DNA of 38,097 bases from UBA2210 sp036825195 (GTDB lineage Bacteria; Desulfobacterota; Syntrophia; Syntrophales; UBA2210). The stretch covers positions 1 through 38,097 of the forward strand of contig DAISYQ010000033.1 in the NCBI GenBank assembly GCA_036825195.1, in the 5' to 3' direction. The notes beneath the pieces are model-generated. The model saw only the letters and a list, made by a program, of their open reading frames with translations, had not been told where the DNA came from and searched no databases. This document shows positions 8,923-16,413 of this stretch, in pieces; position 1 is the first letter of the stretch; the number at the start of each line of letters is the position of its first letter. The position numbers were made by a program, and so were the translations under genes.

Positions 8923-9240
8923 TTATACGCATCCCGTGGGCTTCGGCAATCCTGCCACCTTACATGCGCCCTTTGCCGGTCCGGACGGAAATAGCTCGTA
9001 CATATATTTCAACTTAAATCCGGTATTCTTTGTCAACAATCTGACCATGGGAGCGATCCCATATTCCTTAAAATACTCCTGAATATAATTGACAAGCTTC
9101 CAATGGTCTTCCGTCATTTCGGTAATACCCTCGGTTCCCATGGTATATTCCACCCAGTTTTCGTTCCAATTCGAGAAATCGTCTATGAATCCGTCATCAT
9201 CGACCATCCAACTGTCACCTTTAAACTCTACCTTCGGCAT
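8923..9240 (-). CDS. dsrC: DsrC, sulfur-carrier protein
   Basis: This 105-residue cytoplasmic protein is the DsrC/TusE-family sulfur carrier. Its flexible C-terminal arm has both redox cysteines, C93 and the penultimate C104, in the pattern ACKVAGLPKPTGCV with 10 residues between them, as required for true DsrC (TusE-like proteins lack the first). DsrAB loads sulfite-derived sulfur between these cysteines as a trisulfide, and DsrMKJOP then reduces it. The start follows a strong GGAGGT. It lies 134 bases beyond dsrN on the same strand, but a TATAAT box and a leader stem-loop in that gap suggest a separate, probably abundant transcript. In many sulfate reducers dsrC is a lone gene elsewhere; here it joins the dsrAB locus. 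Confidence 0.96.
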   Translation of the reverse strand: MPKVEFKGDSWMVDDDGFIDDFSNWNENWVEYTMGTEGITEMTEDHWKLVNYIQEYFKEYGIAPMVRLLTKNTGFKLKYMYELFPSGPAKGACKVAGLPKPTGCV

Positions 9241-9272
9241 ACTTCAAACCTCCTTATTGTTTCACATTTTAT

Positions 9273-9314
9273 CCGTTTGCCAATGACTGTTTGCATTGAG
9301 TCATTCATAAACGG
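9273..9314 (-). promoter_or_regulatory. Nested stem-loop in the dsrC leader
   Basis: Read on either strand, CCGTTT (9273-9278) pairs with AAACGG (9309-9314), and inside it AATGACT (9282-9288) pairs with AGTCATT (9299-9305). A symmetric 3x3 internal loop separates them and a 10-base loop caps the hairpin. It begins within a few bases of the transcript start predicted from TATAAT at 9329-9324, so it would be the extreme 5' end of dsrC mRNA. It may be an mRNA stabiliser or a protein-binding operator. No T-run follows, so it is not a typical terminator. Confidence 0.55.
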
Positions 9315-9323
9315 TGTACGATT

Positions 9324-9359
9324 ATTATATAAAGTAAGGAAAGAATGCGAGATTGTCAA
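9324..9359 (-). promoter_or_regulatory. Putative dsrC promoter elements
   Basis: On the minus strand there is a perfect TTGACA (9359-9354) and a perfect TATAAT (9329-9324), but 24 bases apart, which is too far for one ordinary sigma-70 promoter. Either TATAAT works with an activator, or TTGACA pairs with the weak TACTTT 17 bases on. The arrangement lies between dsrN and dsrC. Confidence 0.4.
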
Positions 9360-9374
9360 CCCTTTCTTTCCTCT

Positions 9375-10793
9375 CTATATCATATCTATATTGTTCCGTA
9401 CCTTCCGCACTCTCTTTATAAAACTTTCTGCCCATTCAGAATCACCGGCACCGTGGATATGTGTGTACGTTGCCAGTAGATTCTTCTTGCAGAAGCCATC
9501 GTTGTCCCCACCTATTCCGTTACCCCGTCGTACGGTAAAGACAAAATCCTTCATTTCTCTATCTGTTCCTGTCGCGATAGCCCTTGAATAATGGAATTCA
9601 TGCCCCTTGATGATCTTTCCCGTTCGGAAGTATGGGTTTGGCCGTGTTACTTCCAGAATGGTATACCCGTGACCCTGAGGCTTTCCTTCCATGATAAACT
9701 GTAAGGGGACAACTCCTACCATAGGATACTTGCTGCCCTCCACGATAAGAGATTCGCCTAAATACAGCAGGCCCCCACATTCCGCATAGACCGGCAAGCC
9801 GGCCTCGATCTTTTCTCTCAAGGTACACCTGAATTTCCTGTTTTCCGCCAGGGCACGGGCCTGGGTTTCAGGGAAACCGCCTCCGATATAGAGACCGTCC
9901 ACATCGGGAAAATCCGCATCCTGTAGGGAATTGATCTCTATCAGGATGGCGCCCATCCTCTGTAGTTGCTTCAGATTTTCAGGATAGTAAAACCAGAACG
10001 ATTGATCTCGGATAACACCGATACGGAGTGGGTCACCACCACCCTCCAGAGATTCTCCCTTTTCGTAAGGAACACTCTCCCTCTCCCCTTCCAAGGGTCG
10101 CACATCGTGAGCTATCTTCCACAAAGCATCAATGTCCACAGAATCACCGACGACAGATCGAACCGTAGCTATGGCCTTTTCTGCGTGTGCACGTTCATGA
10201 AAGGGAACAAGCCCCATGTGTCTTTCAGGAAAGGGGTTATCACGTAATTTAGGAAGCGATCCGATTACAGGGATCCCACAGTATCGTTCGATTGCACCGC
10301 TTATGAGGGCCTTCTGCCTCGGACCTGCTACCCTGTTGATAATAACCCCTTTGATGTTAACATCTGGGTCAAGTACCTGACACCCTTTCACAATAGCAGC
10401 TACGGTTCGGGTTGCCATGGTTACATCCACAACAAGTATAACTGCTGCATCAAGTAACTTGGACAGATTCGCAGTGCTGCACGAACCATCTATGTCAACT
10501 CCGTCATAAAGTCCTCTGTTTCCTTCAATGACAGCTATATCCGCTTTTGCGGAATGCATTGTAAAAGATCGCTTAATCTGATCATCTGTCATCAAGAACA
10601 TATCCAGATTAAAACACTGGCTCCCTGATGACATGGACAACCATGCGGTATCAATAAAATCCGGACCCTTTTTGAAAGGTGCTACCGTGTATCCCCTCTC
10701 GTAGAGAAGAGCGGTAATACCCACTGTGAGGAATGTCTTCCCCGCCCCTCCTCTCAGTCCAGCAATAACTATTCGAGGGGATACAAGTACCAT
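9375..10793 (-). CDS. dsrN: DsrN, sirohaem amidase (CbiA/CobB-like)
   Basis: This 472-residue protein has the two-domain layout of cobyrinic acid a,c-diamide synthase. An N-terminal P-loop ATPase carries GLRGGAGKT at residues 12-20. A C-terminal class I glutaminase-like domain has the nucleophile C339 in YAECGGLLYLG and a conserved histidine in GHEFHYS. In dsr loci this homologue is DsrN, which uses glutamine and ATP to amidate sirohaem to sirohaem amide, the DsrAB cofactor. The start ATG lies only 3 bases after the dsrB stop, so the two are translationally coupled; the ribosome binding site is weak. A true cobalamin-pathway CbiA is the alternative, but the position directly after dsrB favours DsrN. 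Confidence 0.88.
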   Translation of the reverse strand: MVLVSPRIVIAGLRGGAGKTFLTVGITALLYERGYTVAPFKKGPDFIDTAWLSMSSGSQCFNLDMFLMTDDQIKRSFTMHSAKADIAVIEGNRGLYDGVDIDGSCSTANLSKLLDAAVILVVDVTMATRTVAAIVKGCQVLDPDVNIKGVIINRVAGPRQKALISGAIERYCGIPVIGSLPKLRDNPFPERHMGLVPFHERAHAEKAIATVRSVVGDSVDIDALWKIAHDVRPLEGERESVPYEKGESLEGGGDPLRIGVIRDQSFWFYYPENLKQLQRMGAILIEINSLQDADFPDVDGLYIGGGFPETQARALAENRKFRCTLREKIEAGLPVYAECGGLLYLGESLIVEGSKYPMVGVVPLQFIMEGKPQGHGYTILEVTRPNPYFRTGKIIKGHEFHYSRAIATGTDREMKDFVFTVRRGNGIGGDNDGFCKKNLLATYTHIHGAGDSEWAESFIKRVRKVRNNIDMI

Positions 10794-10796
10794 TCG

Positions 10797-11906
10797 TTAA
10801 TCGGTGAACTTACACTGCGCGCTCTGCCGCCACGAAGGATATGCAAACCGGTAGTCATCGATAACTCTTTCCGAGAAAGGTATTCCACATTTCTCGAAAA
10901 ACCGTTCCCAACTTATCCTCTCAGCCCAGTCACCCAACCGCTCATACTTATGCGCGTCTTTGGCATAGGTCTCGAGAATATTCTGTACAGCCTTGACCGT
11001 CTGTGGCCATCTCGGTGGTTCGTTGGGAATAAAGGGTATGACGACCTTTGAAAACTGGGGTTTGCTTATTCTGTTGGATATCTTTCCGCCAACCAGTATG
11101 GCAATCCCGTCGCCTTCGGCGTCCGCCATCGGCATGGCGGGGCACATGGTAAAACAGTTCCCGCAGAACATACATTTTTCGTTCTTGACTTCGACGCTTC
11201 TTGTTCCGTCTTCTCTTTTTATCATCTTTATTGCGCCGGTCGGACAGGCAGCCACGGCAAGAGGAACCTCACAAATTTTACTGATATATTCCTCGTCAAG
11301 CATCGGAGGCTTTCGGTGAACTCCGACAACCGCTATGTCGGATGCGTGCACCGCACCGCACATATTCAGGCAACAGGCCAACGATATTCGCACATGGGCG
11401 GGTAACTGCATGCTGCCGAAGTGTTCGATAAGCTCATCCATGATCGCTTTTACGACACCCGATGCGTCGCAAGCCGCCGTATGGCAGTGTATCCATCCCT
11501 GTGTGTGAACGATGTTGGTGACCCCGGCACCCGTTCCACCGATAGGAAATTTATTTCCTCTGCTCTTCAGGTCGTCAATTAACGGCTGGAGTTTCGATTT
11601 GTCGTCCAAGAGAAATTCTATATTGTTCCTGGTTGTAAATCGAAGATGACCGTCGCAGTGTTTATCCGCGATTTCACAAATTTCACGGATAAAATCGATA
11701 CTCATTAAGCGGGTCCCGCCTGTTCGTACCGTATAGAGGTCTTCCCCTGTATCGGAGTGATGGACCATGACACCCGGTTCCAGTATTTCATGATATTCCC
11801 ATTTCCCATAGTTTCTCTTCACAACATCCGGGAAAAATTGCTCATACATGGCAGGACCGATGTCCGTAATCCTGTCTTTCATTGGATTTGATGGATCGTA
11901 TGGCAT
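10797..11906 (-). CDS. dsrB: Dissimilatory sulfite reductase beta subunit
   Basis: This 369-residue subunit forms the alpha2beta2 DsrAB enzyme that reduces sulfite in the cytoplasm. The sirohaem-[4Fe-4S] site is intact: C141 in HCHTAACDASG, then C178, C179 and C183 in LACCLNMCGAVHASD. A ferredoxin-like insert carries four further ligands, C221 (AACPTGAI), C245, C248 and C251 (CMFCGNCFTMC). Length is normal. The start follows GGGGGT, 12 bases after the dsrA stop, and dsrN follows after 3 bases. In many relatives dsrD comes next; here it does not. Confidence 0.97.
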   Translation of the reverse strand: MPYDPSNPMKDRITDIGPAMYEQFFPDVVKRNYGKWEYHEILEPGVMVHHSDTGEDLYTVRTGGTRLMSIDFIREICEIADKHCDGHLRFTTRNNIEFLLDDKSKLQPLIDDLKSRGNKFPIGGTGAGVTNIVHTQGWIHCHTAACDASGVVKAIMDELIEHFGSMQLPAHVRISLACCLNMCGAVHASDIAVVGVHRKPPMLDEEYISKICEVPLAVAACPTGAIKMIKREDGTRSVEVKNEKCMFCGNCFTMCPAMPMADAEGDGIAILVGGKISNRISKPQFSKVVIPFIPNEPPRWPQTVKAVQNILETYAKDAHKYERLGDWAERISWERFFEKCGIPFSERVIDDYRFAYPSWRQSAQCKFTD

Positions 11907-11918
11907 AATCGTTACCCC

Positions 11919-13193
11919 CTAAATCGCATGTTCTTTTCTGAATTTATGAATATCTCTAGTGAAACCACCCTCGACATCTTCTTCTTTCCAGAAGATATAC
12001 GGATTTTCTCTCGGATGGTCTATCATTTGAGGAACTGCTTTTATTTCAGTAACTTCAATAAACTCTTGCATGCCCTTCCTCTGGATAAGCTCTCCGATTC
12101 TTTCTCTGTTCCTGCCCTCTTCCATCCACCAATCCCACATCTTGTCCACGAAATCCTTGAATTCTTCAAAGGGCGGCTGCATTTCCATGAACGGGATAAC
12201 CAAGGTGGACAACTGCGCACCTTCCAGAATAGGAGCCTTACCCCCAACCAGGATGGTGGCACCTTGCTCGAGGCCGACTTTCAAGGCCCGGGGCATGACG
12301 TTGATGCAGTGCATACAGCGATTACATTCACGGTTATTGATCTTCAGATTCTTTCCATCCCAGTTCATGCAGCGCGTCGGACAAAGTTCAATAACCTCTT
12401 TTACGATATCAAAGGGACCCCAATCTCTTCCTTTGAAAGCTCCCCCGTTAGGGGCAACTTCACCGGCCACATAAGCCTTGACAGCCTCCTGATCAATCCG
12501 TATGTCGTCTTTCCATGTGCCGATTATCGAACAGTCGGCCCTGGCGATTGAGGCAACGCAATCGTTCGGACAACCGGACATCTTAAACTTAAACTTATAG
12601 GGGAAGGCTGGACGGTGAAGCTCATCCTGATATTCGTTTGTGATGTCATAGCACAAAGCCTGCGTATCCAGACAGGAAAATTCACATCGTGCCTTACCGA
12701 CACAACAGGCAGGACTTCGGAGCACAGACCCTGATCCCCCCAAATCCGTATTAAGTTCATGGGTAAGGTCAAAGAACATCGGCTCCAGTTCATCAGTTTT
12801 ACAGCCGAGGAGAATGATATCTCCGGTGGAACCGTGCATGTTCGTCATGCCGCTCCCATGTTTTTCCCAGATATCGCACAGTTTCCTCAAATACTCTGTC
12901 GTGTAAAATTTGCTCGACGGCTGATTAACACGAAGCGTATGAAATGCCTCCACTCCTGGGAAGAGATCCGGTCTGTCAGTATATCGACCAATAACCCCTC
13001 CCCCATAACCGAACACGCCGACGATACCGCCATGTTTCCAATGTCCCACTTTATCCTTATAGGAAAGCTCCATCAGGCCCAAAAGATCGTTAAGCTCTTC
13101 TTTCTTTTCAGCCATTTTCTTCATATCTGTAACGAAGCTTGGCCAGGGACCGCTTTCCAACTGATCCAGTAAAGGTGTCTTGGTTTTAGACAT
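11919..13193 (-). CDS. dsrA: Dissimilatory sulfite reductase alpha subunit
   Basis: This 424-residue catalytic subunit has the sirohaem-[4Fe-4S] pattern C164-X5-C170 (CVGKARC) and C208-X3-C212 (SGCPNDC). A ferredoxin insert has C271, C290, C293 and C296 (NRECNRCMHC), with the spacing known for DsrA. DsrA holds the functional active site for sulfite. The gene starts at an ATG behind GGTAGGAA and heads the minus-strand dsrA-dsrB-dsrN unit. About 330 bases separate it from the divergent ResB gene, and that gap holds at least one good promoter pointing at dsrA. With DsrD and DsrMKJOP in the same window, this is a reductive-type enzyme. Confidence 0.98.
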   Translation of the reverse strand: MSKTKTPLLDQLESGPWPSFVTDMKKMAEKKEELNDLLGLMELSYKDKVGHWKHGGIVGVFGYGGGVIGRYTDRPDLFPGVEAFHTLRVNQPSSKFYTTEYLRKLCDIWEKHGSGMTNMHGSTGDIILLGCKTDELEPMFFDLTHELNTDLGGSGSVLRSPACCVGKARCEFSCLDTQALCYDITNEYQDELHRPAFPYKFKFKMSGCPNDCVASIARADCSIIGTWKDDIRIDQEAVKAYVAGEVAPNGGAFKGRDWGPFDIVKEVIELCPTRCMNWDGKNLKINNRECNRCMHCINVMPRALKVGLEQGATILVGGKAPILEGAQLSTLVIPFMEMQPPFEEFKDFVDKMWDWWMEEGRNRERIGELIQRKGMQEFIEVTEIKAVPQMIDHPRENPYIFWKEEDVEGGFTRDIHKFRKEHAI

Positions 13194-13232
13194 TTCCTAC
13201 CCCCTTTTTCCTTTTTGATGTTGCTTAAACTT

Positions 13233-13261
13233 ACTATAACCTACTATCTAAAACTTATCTA
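13233..13261 (-). promoter_or_regulatory. Proximal candidate dsrA promoter
   Basis: On the minus strand TAGATA (13261-13256, four of six matches to TTGACA) lies 17 bases before TATAGT (13238-13233). It would give a leader of about 33 bases. It is weaker than the distal candidate at 13390-13417. Confidence 0.3.
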
Positions 13262-13389
13262 CATACTTTTTTGAAATTGACACTTTCCAATGAAAGCCAT
13301 AAACACAGGTATTAACACGTTTGTTATTGGGTGCTTACCCTATATTTCATGCCAATATACCTAGGGGAATTTTACGGTAAATTTGGGGG

Positions 13390-13427
13390 TATATATTTAG
13401 ATAGACACTTTTGTCAAGTCCAAAAGT
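13390..13427 (-). promoter_or_regulatory. Distal dsrA promoter with overlapping operator
   Basis: On the minus strand TTGACA (13417-13412) and TATATA (13395-13390) are 16 bases apart, directed at dsrA. A perfect inverted repeat, ACTTTTG (13407-13413) and CAAAAGT (13421-13427) with a 7-base spacer, covers the -35. The predicted start near 13383 coincides with a small palindrome, TTTAC-G-GTAAA (13371-13381), and leaves a leader of about 190 bases. The same repeat lies just upstream of the divergent promoter, so one regulator could serve both directions. Confidence 0.5.
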
Positions 13428-13446
13428 ATGACTAACATGAATCTTC

Positions 13447-13476
13447 TTGACACCTCTTTGATATCTCTGTAGTAAT
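13447..13476 (+). promoter_or_regulatory. Putative promoter of the resB-dsrMKJOP cluster
   Basis: TTGACA at 13447-13452 is followed after 17-18 bases by TAGTAAT (13470-13476), a partial -10 match. It is about 50-75 bases upstream of the ResB start and 20 bases downstream of the ACTTTTG/CAAAAGT repeat, a typical activator distance. Confidence 0.4.
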
Positions 13477-13523
13477 TTTGTTGTCAATTCCTATTCCATT
13501 AACCACGGTGGGATTGATAGTAT

Positions 13524-14897
13524 TTGTCCGCATGTGGTTGCAGATTGTATATGAAGAAAAAACTCCTCATAATATACAGGTGCTTTGGCTCGGTACAGTT
13601 TACGATATTTTTATTTATCACCCTTGCCCTAGCTTCTATTCTCGGTACCATTGTACCGCAGGATCTTTCCCCGGATAAATATACATCGCTGTATAACCCG
13701 GATATATACTCTCTTTTACAATATTTCCATATCTTTGATCTGTACCACTCGTGGTGGTTTACAATTCTTCTTATATGCCTGTCGGTAAATATTCTCATCT
13801 GCACGTGTATACAGATACGCCGCATATCTCGCCTGTACATGTTCAAACAAGAAAAAATCGACTATTCGATCCCTGTATCCTCCGGGAACAACAAACAGTT
13901 TTTCAGCAACAAGGGTGTGTTCGAACTCGAAGAGAAACTCAGGGTGTTTCTGAAATCTCTTATGGGATGTGACGCGTATTGCATAAAAAAAAATGACGGG
14001 ATTTATCTCTTTGCGGAAAGAGGCAGATGGTCCAGATTCGGAATGGTATTTGTCCATTTCAGCATCCTTTTCATCCTGTGTGGCGGACTGATAGCAGCTA
14101 TATGGGGCTTTATCGGCCATATGAATCTCGTCGAAGGTCAGCAATCGAACAGGGTGATCCTTAACGGGGAGAAAGATTCATTACTCCTCGATTTTGATGT
14201 TCGCTGTGATGATTTTACCGTCGATTTTTACGACAACGGCCTTCCAAAAGAGTATCAGTCCAACCTGAGCATAGTTGAAAGGGGGAAACCAATTCTCTCC
14301 GTACCGGTCAGAGTTAATCATCCACTCAAATATAGGGGTTTGAAGTTCTGTCAGGCCAGCTACGGCATATCCAGGGAAAGCTACGCAATGATCGACGTGA
14401 GAAATAACCGGACCGGGGAAGAAACTACTCTTAAGATGGGCATCATGGAAAAAACCCCACTTCCGGGGAGTGAATCTTTTCTCGCGATAGGCACATTCAA
14501 TGCCGATTATCAGGGGCACGGTCCCTCTGTTCCCGGAGTACTGATTGAGAAAGGAACGCCGCACAGAATATTTCGGATTTCACATGAAGGAGTGGTCGAA
14601 GGATCTGAAACGGGCGATTTCTCTTTCCGGCTGATGGATTTCAAGAAGCAATACTACACCGGGTTGAGAATTACATACAATCCTGGGTCGCCATTGATCT
14701 GGATCGGTTTTATACTTGTGTTCTGTGGTTTCATTATCAATTTCTTTTCCGTTCACAAGAGGATATGGGTGATGATATCACCCCTGAACGAAGGCAGTGA
14801 AATCAAGATTGCAGTCAGTGCAAGCAAACAAAAAGAGGCCTTTGAAGAAAAGCTTGCTATACTGTTAGGAAGAATGGATCGGGGTAATGAGCCTTGA
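13524..14897 (+). CDS. resB: ResB-like cytochrome c biogenesis protein
   Basis: This 457-residue membrane protein (448 if started at 13551) belongs to the ResB/Ccs1 family, which with CcsA forms the System II haem-transport and cytochrome c synthetase complex. The N-terminal hydrophobic segment LTIFLFI.LALASILGTIVPQ-like pattern, the second segment after YHSWWFTILLICLSVNI, the long extracytoplasmic domain and the C-terminal segment SPLIWIGFILVFCGFIINFF are typical. The TTG at 13524 has GGTGGGA 10 bases upstream, while the ATG at 13551 has no clear ribosome binding site; protein similarity alone does not decide. The 3' end overlaps the CcsA start. Its place before dsrMKJOP suggests maturation of the haem c groups of DsrJ. 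Confidence 0.86.
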   Translation: MSACGCRLYMKKKLLIIYRCFGSVQFTIFLFITLALASILGTIVPQDLSPDKYTSLYNPDIYSLLQYFHIFDLYHSWWFTILLICLSVNILICTCIQIRRISRLYMFKQEKIDYSIPVSSGNNKQFFSNKGVFELEEKLRVFLKSLMGCDAYCIKKNDGIYLFAERGRWSRFGMVFVHFSILFILCGGLIAAIWGFIGHMNLVEGQQSNRVILNGEKDSLLLDFDVRCDDFTVDFYDNGLPKEYQSNLSIVERGKPILSVPVRVNHPLKYRGLKFCQASYGISRESYAMIDVRNNRTGEETTLKMGIMEKTPLPGSESFLAIGTFNADYQGHGPSVPGVLIEKGTPHRIFRISHEGVVEGSETGDFSFRLMDFKKQYYTGLRITYNPGSPLIWIGFILVFCGFIINFFSVHKRIWVMISPLNEGSEIKIAVSASKQKEAFEEKLAILLGRMDRGNEP

Positions 14898-15706
14898 ATG
14901 ACACCTATATACTCAGCGTTACAACATTTGTCTATTTCTTTGCCGCTTTTTTCTATCTCTCTTCCCTCTTCTTTCACAAGAGATTTGTGGAGCGGGTGGC
15001 GTTGATATTTGTATGTTCAGGATGTGCGTTGCATACGGTAGCCATTGGGATCAGGTGGATCATATCGTATCACCTGGGGATCGGACATGCTCCTCTTTCC
15101 AACTTCTATGAATCGCTCGTCTTCTTTTCTTGGGCTATTATTTTTGTCTTTCTGCTCATGATAAGGCGCTACAAACAACCTACTATCGGTATGTTCGCTT
15201 CATTCTTTGCCTTTCTTTTATTGGCATACGCGTCACTGTCGGGACAGGTAGCTCATGAAATACAGCCCCTCATTCCCGCACTCCAGAGTAACTGGCTGAT
15301 AAGCCATGTAATCAGTTCTTTTCTTGCTTATGCCTGCTTTACCATATCGTTCGGAGCGAGTGTTGTCACTCTGACGCGCCTGATAGGTCGGATATCGACC
15401 GACACGGATTTCTGGGAGGATGTTACCTACCGGATGATATCCATGGGTTTTGTGCTCCTGACTTTGGGGATCATCACCGGAGCCGCATGGGCCGATCGTG
15501 CCTGGGGAAGATATTGGGGATGGGATCCAAAAGAGACGTGGTCATTAATAACATGGCTGATCTATGGAACGTTTTTGCATGCCCGCCTCATCGGGAAATG
15601 GAGAGGGCTGAGAATGTCTCTCATTTCCATATTGGGATTCCTAGCCGTCATGTTCACATATCTTGGCGTGAATTACATTCTCTCCGGCATGCACAGCTAC
15701 CTCTGA
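14894..15706 (+). CDS. ccsA: CcsA/CcsB-type haem exporter, cytochrome c synthetase
   Basis: This 270-residue integral membrane protein has about eight hydrophobic segments and the hallmark tryptophan-rich WWD motif WGRYWGWDPKETWSL near residues 200-214, which presents haem on the outer face of the membrane. Haem-ligand histidines flank it. It partners ResB to attach haem to CXXCH motifs. The likely start is the TTG at 14894, overlapping the ResB stop (TTGA); no in-frame ATG lies nearby. Both genes precede dsrMKJOP, whose DsrJ subunit has three such motifs. Confidence 0.9.
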   Translation: MNDTYILSVTTFVYFFAAFFYLSSLFFHKRFVERVALIFVCSGCALHTVAIGIRWIISYHLGIGHAPLSNFYESLVFFSWAIIFVFLLMIRRYKQPTIGMFASFFAFLLLAYASLSGQVAHEIQPLIPALQSNWLISHVISSFLAYACFTISFGASVVTLTRLIGRISTDTDFWEDVTYRMISMGFVLLTLGIITGAAWADRAWGRYWGWDPKETWSLITWLIYGTFLHARLIGKWRGLRMSLISILGFLAVMFTYLGVNYILSGMHSYL

Positions 15707-15868
15707 TTATCACTTTCAGCGTATTGTATCGGGGGATTATCCATAAAGATCGAGCAGTTGCCTTTTATACACAAGGAATTTTTATTGTAAGTTTTTCACT
15801 ATTGACAACATCGCTTTCATCTCATATAGAGGAAGGCTTATTTTTAAAATTAAATATGTGGTGCAAAT

Positions 15869-16378
15869 GTGTACATAGAAAACCTTCTGCTGAAGAAGAA
15901 AAGTATACTCTTAAACGCATGGATTACCATGATACTGGAGGGCTTTTCATCGGAGAATTCAATATTTCTCAGGAGTGAAAAGAACAGATTCAGAAATCCG
16001 ATTGCATACCAGATTTCTCAGGGAATACAAGTAATATATGACGCCCTTTCAGAGGGAAAAGATCCCATCGATATTTCTCCCTTCCTCGACGATATCATCA
16101 AGATAATGGCCGTTCAGGAACTCTCTCCTTCCAAAGCCATTTCCTTTATTTCCCATCTGAAGCATATTGTCAGGAAAGAATTGAAAGACGATCCGGGAAA
16201 AGAACGTATGACCGATGAATTATTACTTTTCGAATCAAAGTTGGATGAGTTGACTTTTATCTCTTTTGATGTATACATGGGATATCGGGAGAAATTATTT
16301 GCGTTAAAGGCGCGAGACGCAAGAAACAGGGTAGGCGGATTGTTGCGAATGGCCGGGTTGGCAGTCGATGTGGATTAA
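15869..16378 (+). CDS. RsbRD N-terminal-domain protein
   Basis: This 169-residue soluble helical protein consists only of a domain resembling the RsbRD_N family, found at the N-terminus of stressosome-type RsbR co-antagonists: MYIENLLLKKKSILLNAW, then FRNPIAYQISQGIQVIYDAL, IMAVQELSPSKAISFI and a terminal FDVYMGYREKLFAL. The usual C-terminal STAS domain is absent. The start is a GTG, chosen because the family begins almost exactly there; the ribosome binding site is weak. It lies 162 bases after ccsA and 35 before dsrM. I believe such genes recur upstream of dsrM in related genomes, so it may sense or assist the Dsr membrane complex, but its function is not established. Confidence 0.75.
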   Translation: MYIENLLLKKKSILLNAWITMILEGFSSENSIFLRSEKNRFRNPIAYQISQGIQVIYDALSEGKDPIDISPFLDDIIKIMAVQELSPSKAISFISHLKHIVRKELKDDPGKERMTDELLLFESKLDELTFISFDVYMGYREKLFALKARDARNRVGGLLRMAGLAVDVD

Positions 16379-16413
16379 ACAACTAGTAACGATCGATAAA
16401 AAAATATTGCGGT

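Noticed and set aside
9375..10793. A cobalamin-biosynthesis gene cbiA
   Set aside because: The fold is the same, but the gene is coupled to dsrB with a 3-base gap and no other cobalamin gene is nearby, so DsrN is the better call.
15487..15978. A 163-codon plus-strand frame bridging ccsA and the RsbRD_N gene
   Set aside because: It overlaps both genes out of frame and matches nothing; the RsbRD_N frame starts exactly where its family begins.
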